Shown: positions 1-8,000 of the stretch, in pieces | How the letters are laid out: every line of letters starts with the position of its first letter | Numbering within the stretch: position 1 is the stretch's first letter | DNA from: Chlorobiota bacterium | GTDB lineage: Bacteria > Bacteroidota > Bacteroidia > Flavobacteriales > Flavobacteriaceae | DNA: 8,248 nt | Direction: 5' to 3' | Assembly (NCBI GenBank): GCA_013151975.1 | Contig: JAADHG010000237.1 | Span: forward strand, 1 to 8,248 | Program-made: the position numbers and the translations under genes | The notes under the pieces: generated by a model | The model's input: the letters and a program-made list of their open reading frames with translations, nothing else | Databases searched by the model: none | Told to the model about the DNA's origin: nothing

Positions 1-368
1 GGAATATCGACAATTTTAAAGGCGATAGTAAATTATACTCATGGATGTATCGCATTGCTACAAACGAAGCAATAACACACATTAATAAAAACGCAAAACG
101 TTTACAAATAACTAGTGAAGAAGTACAAAACCAAGTAATTAACAACTTAAAAGCAGATGTTTATTTTGAAGGTAACGATATTCAATTAAAGTTACAACAA
201 GCCATAGCAACACTACCGCAAAAGCAACAATTAGTGTTTAATATGAAATATTTTGATAATGTAAAATATAAAGATATGTCTGAAATATTAGAAACCAGTG
301 AAGGTGCCTTAAAATCATCGTATCACATTGCTGTAAAAAAAATTGAAGAATACATAACTAGAATTTAA
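1..368 (+). CDS. ECF-type RNA polymerase sigma factor, 5' end cut off by window
   Basis: Probable extracytoplasmic-function sigma-70 factor, which would bind core RNA polymerase and direct it to a stress or envelope regulon. The frame is open from base 3 to the TAA at 366-368. The first in-window ATG (45) lies inside the domain, because upstream codons read NIDNFKGDSKLYSW, a typical end of sigma region 2. The real start is therefore outside the window. Region 2.3/2.4 continues as MYRIATNEAITHINK. Region 4 is seen from about base 186, with the TLPQKQQLVF lead-in (210-239) and the helix-turn-helix around YKDMSEILETSEGALKSS (267-320). Two genes follow on the same strand and probably form an operon with it. 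I see the domain clearly; the regulon and stimulus cannot be told from sequence. Confidence 0.9.
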   Translation, partial: NIDNFKGDSKLYSWMYRIATNEAITHINKNAKRLQITSEEVQNQVINNLKADVYFEGNDIQLKLQQAIATLPQKQQLVFNMKYFDNVKYKDMSEILETSEGALKSSYHIAVKKIEEYITRI

Positions 369-402
369 ACCTTTTAAAGTAAATTGTGTCTAAGAAAGTG
401 TA

Positions 403-912
403 ATGCAAAAAGATTTAAATAACATAAAAAATACAGGCTTCAAAGTCCCTAAAGATTATTTTAACACTTTAGAGGATACCATCTTGAGTAAAATTAAAGC
501 TGAGTCTATCCTAAAAGATATTGATAGTCCAGGATTTGAAATACCAAATGGTTATCTAGATACTCTAGAAGACACCGTTTTTAATAAGTTACCTAAAAAG
601 GAAAATCCTAAGGTCATTTCATTATTTAGTAAGAAAAACCTAATATACATTTCAGGTGTTGCAGCTGCAATAGTTATTATGTTTGGTTTCTTTTGGAACA
701 ATACTAATGCATCAGAGATGGAATTGGATTATGAAATGGTTGAATCTTACCTGATTGATCAAAACATTAGCTCTTATGAGATTGCTTCTTTACTAACCGA
801 AGAAGAACTGTCTAACATTGATTCTGAAATTATGAACGAAGCTTTTAATGATGAAGATATGGAAGACTACTTATTAGAGAATGTAAATTTTGAAGATATA
901 ATTGAACAATAA
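403..912 (+). CDS. single-span membrane protein with internal repeat, possible anti-sigma factor
   Basis: A 169-residue protein of no family I can name. The N-terminal part holds two copies of a 20-residue unit, at residues 12-31 and 44-63, sharing the pattern G-F-x-(V/I)-P-x-x-Y-(F/L)-x-TLEDT. A single hydrophobic span follows at about 79-98 (ends FGFFW), after a basic stretch (KKENPKVISLFSKKN). The C-terminal 65 residues are strongly acidic (many E/D). There is no signal peptide, so the repeats are most likely cytoplasmic and the acidic tail outside. Its place 34 bases after an ECF sigma gene and 10 bases before a Spy-like exported protein suggests a membrane anti-sigma or sigma-modulating role. 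That is inference from context; no zinc-binding anti-sigma motif (HxxxCxxC) is visible. The ATG at 403 is the first in frame and gives a natural N-terminus. Confidence 0.75.
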   Translation: MQKDLNNIKNTGFKVPKDYFNTLEDTILSKIKAESILKDIDSPGFEIPNGYLDTLEDTVFNKLPKKENPKVISLFSKKNLIYISGVAAAIVIMFGFFWNNTNASEMELDYEMVESYLIDQNISSYEIASLLTEEELSNIDSEIMNEAFNDEDMEDYLLENVNFEDIIEQ

Positions 913-922
913 CTAATAACAG

Positions 923-1390
923 ATGAAACGATTAATTATCCCCATATTAACGCTATTTATATGCTTTAATGTATATAGTCAAAGAGACGGCAAAATGCAG
1001 GAACGCATTAAGGCACAAAAAGTGGCCTTTATTACAGAGCGCTTAGATTTATCGTCTAAAGAAGCCCAAAAATTCTGGCCCATTTATAATGCTTTTGAAG
1101 ACAAGGTAACCAAGATGCGCCGAAATGATCTTAGAGAAGTAAGACAAGCCATGCAAAAAGGGAACTTATCAGATAATGAAGCACAACAAGTTTTAGACCA
1201 ATTTATGAATGTTGAAGAACAATTGTTTGAAGCAAAAAAGCAGCTTGTAAAAGATTTAAGAAATGTAATCCCTCCACAAAAAATAATTCAGCTAAAAGCT
1301 GCAGAAGATGCTTTCAATAAAAAGTTAATGAAAATGTTGCAACAACGCAGAGAAAAAATGCAGAACATGCGAAACAATAGAAAGAATTAA
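923..1390 (+). CDS. exported Spy/CpxP-like helical protein (putative ECF sigma sensor)
   Basis: A 155-residue protein with a clear signal peptide (residues 1-19/20: MKR, hydrophobic run LIIPILTLFICFNV, then YSQ). The rest is almost wholly helical and charged, as in periplasmic Spy/CpxP proteins. Segments resembling the LTxxQ repeats of that family are LDLSSKEAQKFW (41-52) and NLSDNEAQQVLDQF (81-94), and IPPQKIIQL (116-124) looks like a further one. The C-terminus is very basic (QQRREKMQNMRNNRKN). Similar small proteins next to ECF sigma genes in Flavobacteria are often labelled sensors of the sigma factor. Here it is the third gene of the sigma cluster, starting 10 bases after the membrane protein gene, so envelope stress sensing or a chaperone role is likely. 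No metal-binding residues stand out. The gene is followed directly by a strong terminator. Confidence 0.8.
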   Translation: MKRLIIPILTLFICFNVYSQRDGKMQERIKAQKVAFITERLDLSSKEAQKFWPIYNAFEDKVTKMRRNDLREVRQAMQKGNLSDNEAQQVLDQFMNVEEQLFEAKKQLVKDLRNVIPPQKIIQLKAAEDAFNKKLMKMLQQRREKMQNMRNNRKN

Positions 1391-1396
1391 TTCTAT

Positions 1397-1426
1397 AAAA
1401 AAAAGAGGCTTTTGCCTCTTTTTTTT
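1397..1426. terminator. bidirectional rho-independent terminator
   Basis: A near-perfect hairpin: an A-rich arm ending GAGGC (1405-1409), loop TTTT (1410-1413), then GCCTC and a T run (1414-1426). About 13 base pairs form if the flanking A and T runs pair. Having A's on the left and T's on the right, it can stop transcription both ways. It serves the Spy-like gene (stop at 1388-1390) and the convergent lipoprotein gene, whose TAA (1425-1427 on the minus strand) overlaps the edge of the hairpin. Confidence 0.93.
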
Positions 1427-2483
1427 ATTCCTTGAATGTCAACTTACTAATCCTACCCTTCCCAGCTGCATAGGCTATACTATCGTTTAAAAATCGAATG
1501 GTATAAAATCCCTCATCACTAAGATGCTTCCAGGTATATCCTGAATCATTACTATAATCAATCCCTTTAAATCCAATTGTTACCAACTCCTTCCCTGCTC
1601 TATTTGGAATATATTGCACACAACTTCTATACCCTGGATTTTTACCTTTTGCTACAACTTCCCATGTTTTGCCTCCATCATTAGTGACAATTTTATTAGC
1701 TTGATTATCCTCTGGTTTAGTATAATCGCCACCAATAGCAAAACCATTCTTTGCATCATAAAAATCTATGGAATACATCCCTGTAGTTTCCAAGCCTTGA
1801 ACAATTGGCGTCTCAAACACTTCCCATGTTTTTCCTTTATCTGGTGAATATAAAACCCTACTTGCCTTACCTCCTGTTGCAACCCAAGTGTGATCTCCAA
1901 CAATCGTAATATTGGTATCACTTGCAGCAAAAGCAGCTTCACCTTCCTTAGCTTTTGGTAAAACATCACAAGAGAGTTTTGTCCATGTATTACCGCCATC
2001 TCTTGTAATTATTATACTCATACAATCCTCGGTTGGATCGCCTATAGCAATGCCTTCTTGGTTGTTCCAAAAATCTATCGAATCGTAAAAGGCTTTTGAA
2101 TGTTCTTCTTGGTAAACTATTTTCATTTTACCATTATTCCCCGTTTTATAAAGTAAACTTGGATTAGCAATACTTAGCATAAAAAAATCAGTAGAAGTAT
2201 GAGTTACCGCTCTAAAACTCAAATCAAGTGTATCATATTTTTGTTTTGATATCGACCATTTTTCATTATTAGAATTATACAAGCCATAGGAATTATTATT
2301 CGCTGCAAAAGTCAAACTTTTATCTTCTAATAATTCAATTGCCCTAATACTCAACAAGGAATCTTCCAAAATAATTTCAATTTCAACTTTAGAGAAATCT
2401 CTTGATTTAAATGCTTTTTCTTTTTTGCAAGAAAACAAACATAAAACTAATACAACTAAAAGGAATATTCTCATAAGCTTCAA
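1425..2483 (-). CDS. lipoprotein with Asp-box (BNR) repeats, predicted beta-propeller
   Basis: A 352-residue predicted lipoprotein. The N-terminus MKLMRIFLLVVLVLCLFSC has a lipobox (LFSC) with the lipidated cysteine at residue 19, followed by KKEK. Four Asp-box motifs of the S/T-x-D-x-G-x-T-W type are visible: TRDGGNTW (160-167), SPDKGKTW (213-220), TNDGGKTW (267-274) and SNDSGYTW (311-318). Spacing of about 45-55 residues fits blades of a sialidase-like or YCF48-like propeller; the region before residue 150 probably adds blades with degenerate motifs. Asp boxes are structural, so they do not show an enzyme activity, and I see no sialidase catalytic set. Relatives are often labelled oxidoreductase or photosystem-II stability-factor-like, without proof. 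Met4 is an alternative start; both leave a working signal peptide. The gene converges on the sigma operon and diverges from the methyltransferase gene, so it seems to be transcribed alone. Confidence 0.85.
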   Translation of the reverse strand: MKLMRIFLLVVLVLCLFSCKKEKAFKSRDFSKVEIEIILEDSLLSIRAIELLEDKSLTFAANNNSYGLYNSNNEKWSISKQKYDTLDLSFRAVTHTSTDFFMLSIANPSLLYKTGNNGKMKIVYQEEHSKAFYDSIDFWNNQEGIAIGDPTEDCMSIIITRDGGNTWTKLSCDVLPKAKEGEAAFAASDTNITIVGDHTWVATGGKASRVLYSPDKGKTWEVFETPIVQGLETTGMYSIDFYDAKNGFAIGGDYTKPEDNQANKIVTNDGGKTWEVVAKGKNPGYRSCVQYIPNRAGKELVTIGFKGIDYSNDSGYTWKHLSDEGFYTIRFLNDSIAYAAGKGRISKLTFKE

Positions 2484-2552
2484 ATTTTTATAAAAATAGA
2501 AAAGATGAATGAATAAACAGATAAACGATTATACAAATCAACATTTTAAACC

Positions 2553-2560
2553 TACCTTTG
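2553..2560 (+). promoter_or_regulatory. Bacteroidetes -7 promoter box for rsmB-type gene
   Basis: TACCTTTG matches the TAnnTTTG box used by the primary sigma factor of Bacteroidetes. Transcription would start about 6-8 bases downstream, leaving a leader of only about a dozen bases before the ATG at 2579. No TTG -33 element is evident at the usual distance; the upstream stretch is simply AT-rich. The box overlaps the in-frame TTG at 2558, which argues against that codon being the start. Confidence 0.6.
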
Positions 2561-2578
2561 CATGCTTATTTAATTTTT

Positions 2579-3793
2579 ATGCGATTACACCGAAACTTAT
2601 GCTTTGCAGTTATTGATGGACTGTTATTAATCTTTAATGAAGGCGAATATGCCGATAAAGTAGTACAACAACTTTTAAAACGCGATAAGCGCTGGGGAAG
2701 TCGTGATCGTGCTTTTGTTGCCGAAACCACTTACGATATTGTGCGTTGGAAACGATTATATGCAGAAATTGCAAATGTAAAAGAACCCTTTAGTCGTGAT
2801 GATGCATGGCGTTTATTTGCGGTTTGGGCTACTTTAAAAGGGATTAAACTTCCAGATTGGAAGTATTTTGAAAATACACCCACTCGAAAAATCAAGGGAA
2901 AGTTTGATGAATTGTTAAAAGAACGTAAATTTAAAGAGTCCATTCCAGACTGGATGGATAATATTGGTGTTAAAGAACTTGGAGAGAAAAAATGGACTAA
3001 AGAAATTGCTGCGCTCAACAAGCAAGCAGACGTTATACTAAGAGTAAATACCTTAAAAACTAACAAAAAGGACTTACAATTAAAATTACAGTCTGAAAAT
3101 ATTGAAACCGAGTTTTTGCCTAATCATCCTTCGGCTTTAAAATTAGTAGAACGTGCAAACGTATTTAAAACCGAAGCGTTTAAAAACGGTTGGTTTGAGG
3201 TACAAGATGCCTCTTCACAATTGGTGGCCGCTTTTCTTGATGTAAAACCAGGTATGAAAGTGGTAGATACCTGTGCAGGTGCTGGAGGAAAAACATTGCA
3301 TTTGGCATCCCTTATGGAAAATAAAGGTCAGATTGTGGCCATGGATATTTACGAAAGTAAACTTAAAAAACTAAAAGTAAGAGCGCGTAGAAATGGCGCT
3401 CATAATATCGATTTAAAAGTCATAGATTCTACCAAACCTATAAAAAAATTATACAATAAGGCTGATAGAGTTCTTATTGACGCACCTTGCTCTGGTTTAG
3501 GTGTTTTACGCAGAAATCCAGATGCAAAATGGAAATTGGAACCAGAATTTATTGATAACATTAAAGACACCCAACAAAGTGTATTACAACAATATTCTAG
3601 AATGGTAAAACCTGACGGCATGCTTGTTTATGCCACTTGCTCTGTATTACCTTCTGAAAACCAAGAACAGGTAGAACATTTTTTAGCTTCAGAATCTGGA
3701 AAAGATTTTATATTTGTAAAAGACAAAAAAATATTAGCTCACGAATCTGGATTTGACGGATTTTATATGGCTTTATTAAAACGAAACAAATAA
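2579..3793 (+). CDS. RsmB/NOP family rRNA (cytosine-C5) methyltransferase
   Basis: A 404-residue SAM-dependent RNA m5C methyltransferase acting in the cytoplasm, most likely on 16S rRNA as RsmB does. The N-terminal third is helical and NusB-like (RDKRWGSRDRAFVAETTYDIVRW). The catalytic part shows LRVNTLKTN, then QDASSQ (209-214), the SAM-binding loop DTCAGAGGKT (230-239), the ribose-binding acidic strand end VAMDIYESK, motif IV DAPCSG with Cys304, and motif VI YATCSVLPSENQEQ with Cys354. In this family the motif VI cysteine attacks C6 of cytosine and the motif IV cysteine helps release the product; both are present. I chose ATG 2579 (MRLHRNL) over an in-frame TTG at 2558 because the longer start overlaps the promoter box and adds an unlikely MHAYLIF extension. 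The PUA-like C-terminal domain of some relatives is absent. The next gene starts 6 bases after its stop, so the two are probably co-transcribed. The exact target base is not provable here. Confidence 0.92.
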   Translation: MRLHRNLCFAVIDGLLLIFNEGEYADKVVQQLLKRDKRWGSRDRAFVAETTYDIVRWKRLYAEIANVKEPFSRDDAWRLFAVWATLKGIKLPDWKYFENTPTRKIKGKFDELLKERKFKESIPDWMDNIGVKELGEKKWTKEIAALNKQADVILRVNTLKTNKKDLQLKLQSENIETEFLPNHPSALKLVERANVFKTEAFKNGWFEVQDASSQLVAAFLDVKPGMKVVDTCAGAGGKTLHLASLMENKGQIVAMDIYESKLKKLKVRARRNGAHNIDLKVIDSTKPIKKLYNKADRVLIDAPCSGLGVLRRNPDAKWKLEPEFIDNIKDTQQSVLQQYSRMVKPDGMLVYATCSVLPSENQEQVEHFLASESGKDFIFVKDKKILAHESGFDGFYMALLKRNK

Positions 3794-3799
3794 ATACGT

Positions 3800-4897
3800 A
3801 TGAAACAATTTTACACTCTCTTTTTATTATTTATTACAGCCTTTACTTTTTCTCAAGAGGCATACTATTCAAATGGCGTAAATAATGTTGATTTTAATCT
3901 CACAGGAATTGATTTAAAAAATGCTTTAGAAATTAAAATAAGTAACAACACAACAGCTCTACCATATTCCAGTAGTAGTTTTGATACTTGGGATGCTTTA
4001 AAATTAACGGATGTAAATCCAGCAAATAGTAGTCAAGTACTTCTTATTTATGGTTGGGAAAATGGCACTGATGGTAGTGTAACAAACGATAGAGAGCGTG
4101 GAATAAATATGACTGGCGGAAACGTTGGCGATTGGAATAGAGAACATGTTTTCCCTAAATCTCTGGCAACACCTTCACTAACAACTGGAAGCCCTGGCCC
4201 AGGAACAGATATTCATAATTTACGTCCTGCCGATGTACAATGGAATGGTACTAGAGGAAGTTTGAAATTTGCTGATGGAACTGGTAATTCTGGTCCTATT
4301 AGTGGTAATTGGTATCCAGGTGATGAGTGGAAAGGCGATGTAGCAAGAATGGTAATGTATATGTATTTACGCTACGATGGTAATGGATCAAGTGTTGCAG
4401 AAACACAATGTTTTCCTAATGTTGTAGGTGTTGGTAATGCAGTTGGTAATGACGCAAATATGATTGATTTGTTTTTACAATGGAATGTTGATGACCCTAT
4501 TTCGGATGTTGAAAGACAGCGTAATGCTGTTTCTGAAACTTGGCAAGGCAATAGAAATCCTTTTGTTGACAATCCTGCTTTGGCAACAGTAATTTGGGGA
4601 GGTCCTGTGGCAGAAGACACATGGGGGAATTTACTCTCTACAAATCAAAATGCTACAATAACTTATAGTATGTATCCAAATCCTGTAAAGAATAATTTTG
4701 TTTATTTTTCATCTACGACTCAAGATTTAGATGTGATTATTTATAATGTGTTAGGAAAACAAGTTTTAGTTGAAAATATTACTCCTAATAAAGATTTTAT
4801 TAATGTTTCAAATCTTAATAAAGGAATTTACCTAGTTTACCTAGTAAAGATTAATTCTAGCCAAGGAGTTTTAACTAAAAAATTAATTGTGCAATAG
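3800..4897 (+). CDS. secreted endonuclease I family nuclease with T9SS sorting domain
   Basis: A 365-residue extracellular DNase/RNase-like enzyme of the endonuclease I (EndA/NucM, His-Me finger) family. In order: signal peptide MKQFYTLFLLFITAFTFSQ (1-19); nuclease domain with DWNREHVFPKS (111-121, His116 the likely general base), DIHNLRPAD (137-145, His139) and TRGSLKF (151-157), the helix GDVARMVMYMYLRY (179-192), and the family-typical ERQRN...GNRNPFVDNP (238-259). From about 289 a C-terminal type IX sorting domain begins with SMYPNP and continues through DVIIYNVLGK and NLNKGIYLVYL to KKLIVQ at the end. The protein should cross the inner membrane by Sec and the outer membrane by T9SS, to scavenge DNA or act on extracellular DNA. 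It sits 6 bases behind the rRNA methyltransferase gene although the functions are unrelated. A terminator follows within 10 bases. Confidence 0.94.
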   Translation: MKQFYTLFLLFITAFTFSQEAYYSNGVNNVDFNLTGIDLKNALEIKISNNTTALPYSSSSFDTWDALKLTDVNPANSSQVLLIYGWENGTDGSVTNDRERGINMTGGNVGDWNREHVFPKSLATPSLTTGSPGPGTDIHNLRPADVQWNGTRGSLKFADGTGNSGPISGNWYPGDEWKGDVARMVMYMYLRYDGNGSSVAETQCFPNVVGVGNAVGNDANMIDLFLQWNVDDPISDVERQRNAVSETWQGNRNPFVDNPALATVIWGGPVAEDTWGNLLSTNQNATITYSMYPNPVKNNFVYFSSTTQDLDVIIYNVLGKQVLVENITPNKDFINVSNLNKGIYLVYLVKINSSQGVLTKKLIVQ

Positions 4898-4905
4898 AAA
4901 TTATT

Positions 4906-4932
4906 AAAGCGACTTTTAGAGTCGCTTTTTTT
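4906..4932 (+). terminator. rho-independent terminator after the nuclease gene
   Basis: The arms AAAGCGACT (4906-4914) and AGTCGCTTT (4920-4928) pair perfectly around the 5-base loop TTTAG, and a T run continues to 4932. It ends the methyltransferase-nuclease unit and isolates purL. Confidence 0.93.
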
Positions 4933-5001
4933 ATGTTTAAAACTCGTGAATAACTATCAAATTAACTCCGCTTTTTAAATAGTAATTACAAGTAAAAAAA
5001 T

Positions 5002-5009
5002 TAAATTTG
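5002..5009 (+). promoter_or_regulatory. Bacteroidetes -7 promoter box for purL
   Basis: TAAATTTG fits the TAnnTTTG consensus, 33 bases before the purL ATG. The predicted leader is short, A-rich and without a Shine-Dalgarno motif, which is usual in this phylum. No convincing TTG -33 element is seen upstream, and no purine riboswitch or other structured leader is visible between 4933 and 5042. Confidence 0.6.
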
Positions 5010-5042
5010 CACTTTAATAAACAACACTCAAACTAAAACCTA

Positions 5043-8000
5043 ATGATTCATTTCTTTGGAAACGTAAACAGCAAAGTATTTGCTGTTCAAACAGCAGAAG
5101 AATTATCAACTGAAACCATCTCAAAACTTAACTGGCTTTTTGGTAATCAACCAAAAATACAACAAGCATCTCTAGATGCTTTTTTTGTTGGGCCTCGTGC
5201 AGCAATGATTACACCTTGGAGTACCAATGCTGTTGAGATTACTCAAAATATGGGTGTTATTGGTATTACCAGAATTGAAGAATTTGAAGCTATTCCTGAA
5301 GATTTTTCAGACTTCGATCCCATGATTTCTGAGAAATATAATGGATTAAATCAGGAATCATTTACCATTAATATTCAGCCTAAATCTATCCTTCAAATTG
5401 AAGATATTTCAACATATAATAAGCAAGAAGGATTAGCATTAAGCAATGAAGAGATAGAATATTTAGAAAGTGTAAGTATAAAAATTGGGCGACCATTAAC
5501 CGACTCTGAAGTCTTTGGTTTTTCTCAAGTAAATTCTGAGCATTGTCGTCATAAAATATTTAATGGAGTCTTTATCATTGATGGCATAGAAAAACCAACG
5601 TCTCTTTTTAAACTCATTAAAGAAACATCGAAGCAAAATCACAACGATATTGTTTCAGCATATAAAGATAATGTGGCGTTTATTAAAGGTCCAAAAGTAG
5701 AACAGTTTGCTCCTAAACGTGCTGACATTCCTGATTTTTATACCACTGAAGATTTCGAATCTGTAATATCGCTAAAAGCTGAAACACATAATTTCCCAAC
5801 AACGGTAGAACCTTTCAATGGTGCTGCAACAGGCTCTGGTGGTGAAATTCGTGACCGATTAGCTGGCGGAAAAGGCTCATTACCCTTAGCAGGTACCGCT
5901 GTTTATATGACCTCATACTCTAGGTTAGAAAATAATCGTCCCTTCGACTCAGCTCAGGGCAAGCCATGGGAAAAAGCTATGCAAGAGCGCCAATGGCTGT
6001 ACCAAACACCAATGGATATCCTTATCAAAGCCTCAAATGGTGCTTCAGATTTTGGAAACAAATTTGGGCAACCATTAATTTGTGGTTCTGTGCTAACCTT
6101 TGAACATGAAGAGCACTTCGACAAGCTCAGTGTGACATCTCGAAAATTAGGTTACGACAAAGTAATCATGCAAGCTGGAGGCATTGGCTACGCAAAAGCA
6201 AATCAAGCACTAAAAGACACACCTCAAACTGGAGATAAAATAGTACTTCTTGGTGGCGATAATTACCGAATAGGGATGGGAGGAGCTGCTGTTTCTAGTG
6301 CAGACACCGGAGCGTTTTCATCTGGAATTGAACTTAATGCGGTACAGCGTTCTAACCCAGAAATGCAAAAACGTGCTGCAAATGCCATTCGCGGCATGGT
6401 AGAAAGCGATAATAATTTTATCGTTTCAATTCACGATCATGGTGCTGGTGGGCATTTAAATTGCTTATCTGAATTGGTAGAAGATACCGGTGGGAAAATT
6501 GATTTAGATAAACTTCCAATTGGTGACCCTACGCTTTCAGATAAAGAAATTATTGGGAATGAATCTCAAGAACGTATGGGATTGGTTATTTCAGAAGAAC
6601 ATATCGATACATTACAACGCATTGCAGAGCGTGAACGCTCACCTATATATACAGTAGGTGACGTTACAGGAGACAACCGATTTACATTCGAATCTAAAAC
6701 CAAAGGCAACAAACCTATGGATTTAGCTTTAGAAGATATGTTTGGAAGTTCACCAAAAACGATAATGAACGATATCAATATTGATAGACAGTATGCAAAA
6801 ATCACATACAATTCAGATGCTTTTTATGACTATCTAGACCAAGTATTACAACTAGAAGCTGTAGCTTGTAAAGATTGGCTCACCAACAAAGTAGATCGTT
6901 GTGTTGGTGGAAAAGTGGCAAAACAACAATGTGTTGGCGCTTTACAATTACCACTCAATAATGTTGGTGTAATGGCTTTAGACTACAAAGGCAAAGAAGG
7001 TATTGCGACGTCAATTGGTCATTCGCCAATTTCTGGACTAATTAATCCAACTGCCGGAAGTAGAAATTCTATTACTGAAGCGTTGACTAATATAATTTGG
7101 GCTCCTTTAAAAGAGGGTTTACAATCTGTATCGTTGTCTGCAAATTGGATGTGGCCTTGTAAAAACGAAGGTGAAGATGCACGTTTGTACGAAGCTGTAC
7201 AAGCCATTTCAGAGTTTGCGATTGATTTAGGAATCAATGTTCCAACAGGAAAGGACTCCTTGTCCATGAAACAAAAATACCCTAATGAAGAGGTCATTGC
7301 TCCTGGAACAGTAATTATTTCGGCTGCTGCGAATTGCAATGCGATTTCAAAAGTTGTTGAGCCTGTTTTACAAAAAAATAAAGGTGATATTTATTATATC
7401 AATATATCTCAAGATGACTTTAAATTAGGAGGAAGTTCGTTTGCGCAAATCAATAATAAAATTGGAAGCAATACGCCAACGGTTAAAAGTGCAGCTTATG
7501 TAAAAACGGTTTTTAATACTATTCAAGATTTAATAAAAGATGAACAAATTGTTGCAGGACACGATGTCGCTTCTGGTGGATTGATTACTACACTACTTGA
7601 AATGTGTTTTGCTGAAAATAATTTAAGCGCAGAATTAGATATTACTGCCTTAAACCAAAAAGATTCATTTAAAGTGTTATTTGCTGAAAATTCTGGTATT
7701 GTATTTCAAGCAAAAGACAATTCAATTGAAACGATTTTAAAAGATGCAAATATTGAATTTTTCAACATTGGAAAAGTTACAGAAAGCGATGTATTAAGCA
7801 TAATTAATAATAATGAAGTATTTACCATGACAATTTCGCGTTTACGAGATATGTGGTATAAAACCTCGTTCCTACTCGACCAAAAACAAACTGCAAATGG
7901 TTTAGCAAAAACACGTTTTGACAATTATAAAAATCAGCCTTTAAAATATACATTTCCAAAACATTTTACAGGAAATTTGCAAGATACCTTACAGTTGTCA

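Noticed and set aside
380..387. Possible promoter box TAAATTGT before the membrane protein gene
   Set aside because: Two mismatches to TAnnTTTG in its key positions, and the short gap favours co-transcription with the sigma gene.
1614..1999. Short frames on both strands inside the Asp-box lipoprotein gene
   Set aside because: The lipoprotein frame has a lipobox and four Asp-box motifs; the alternatives have no recognisable features.
2484..2552. Search for a minus-strand promoter for the lipoprotein gene
   Set aside because: The stretch is AT-rich but no TAnnTTTG match with proper spacing was found on the minus strand, so no site is called.
2731..3621. Minus-strand frames within the methyltransferase gene, and a minus-strand frame at 4372-4620 in the nuclease gene
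   Set aside because: They overlap catalytic motifs of the real genes on the other strand and have no support of their own.
4933..5042. Possible riboswitch or attenuator before purL
   Set aside because: After the terminator the region is low-complexity AT-rich sequence with a promoter box only; no conserved purine-riboswitch-like pairing is visible.
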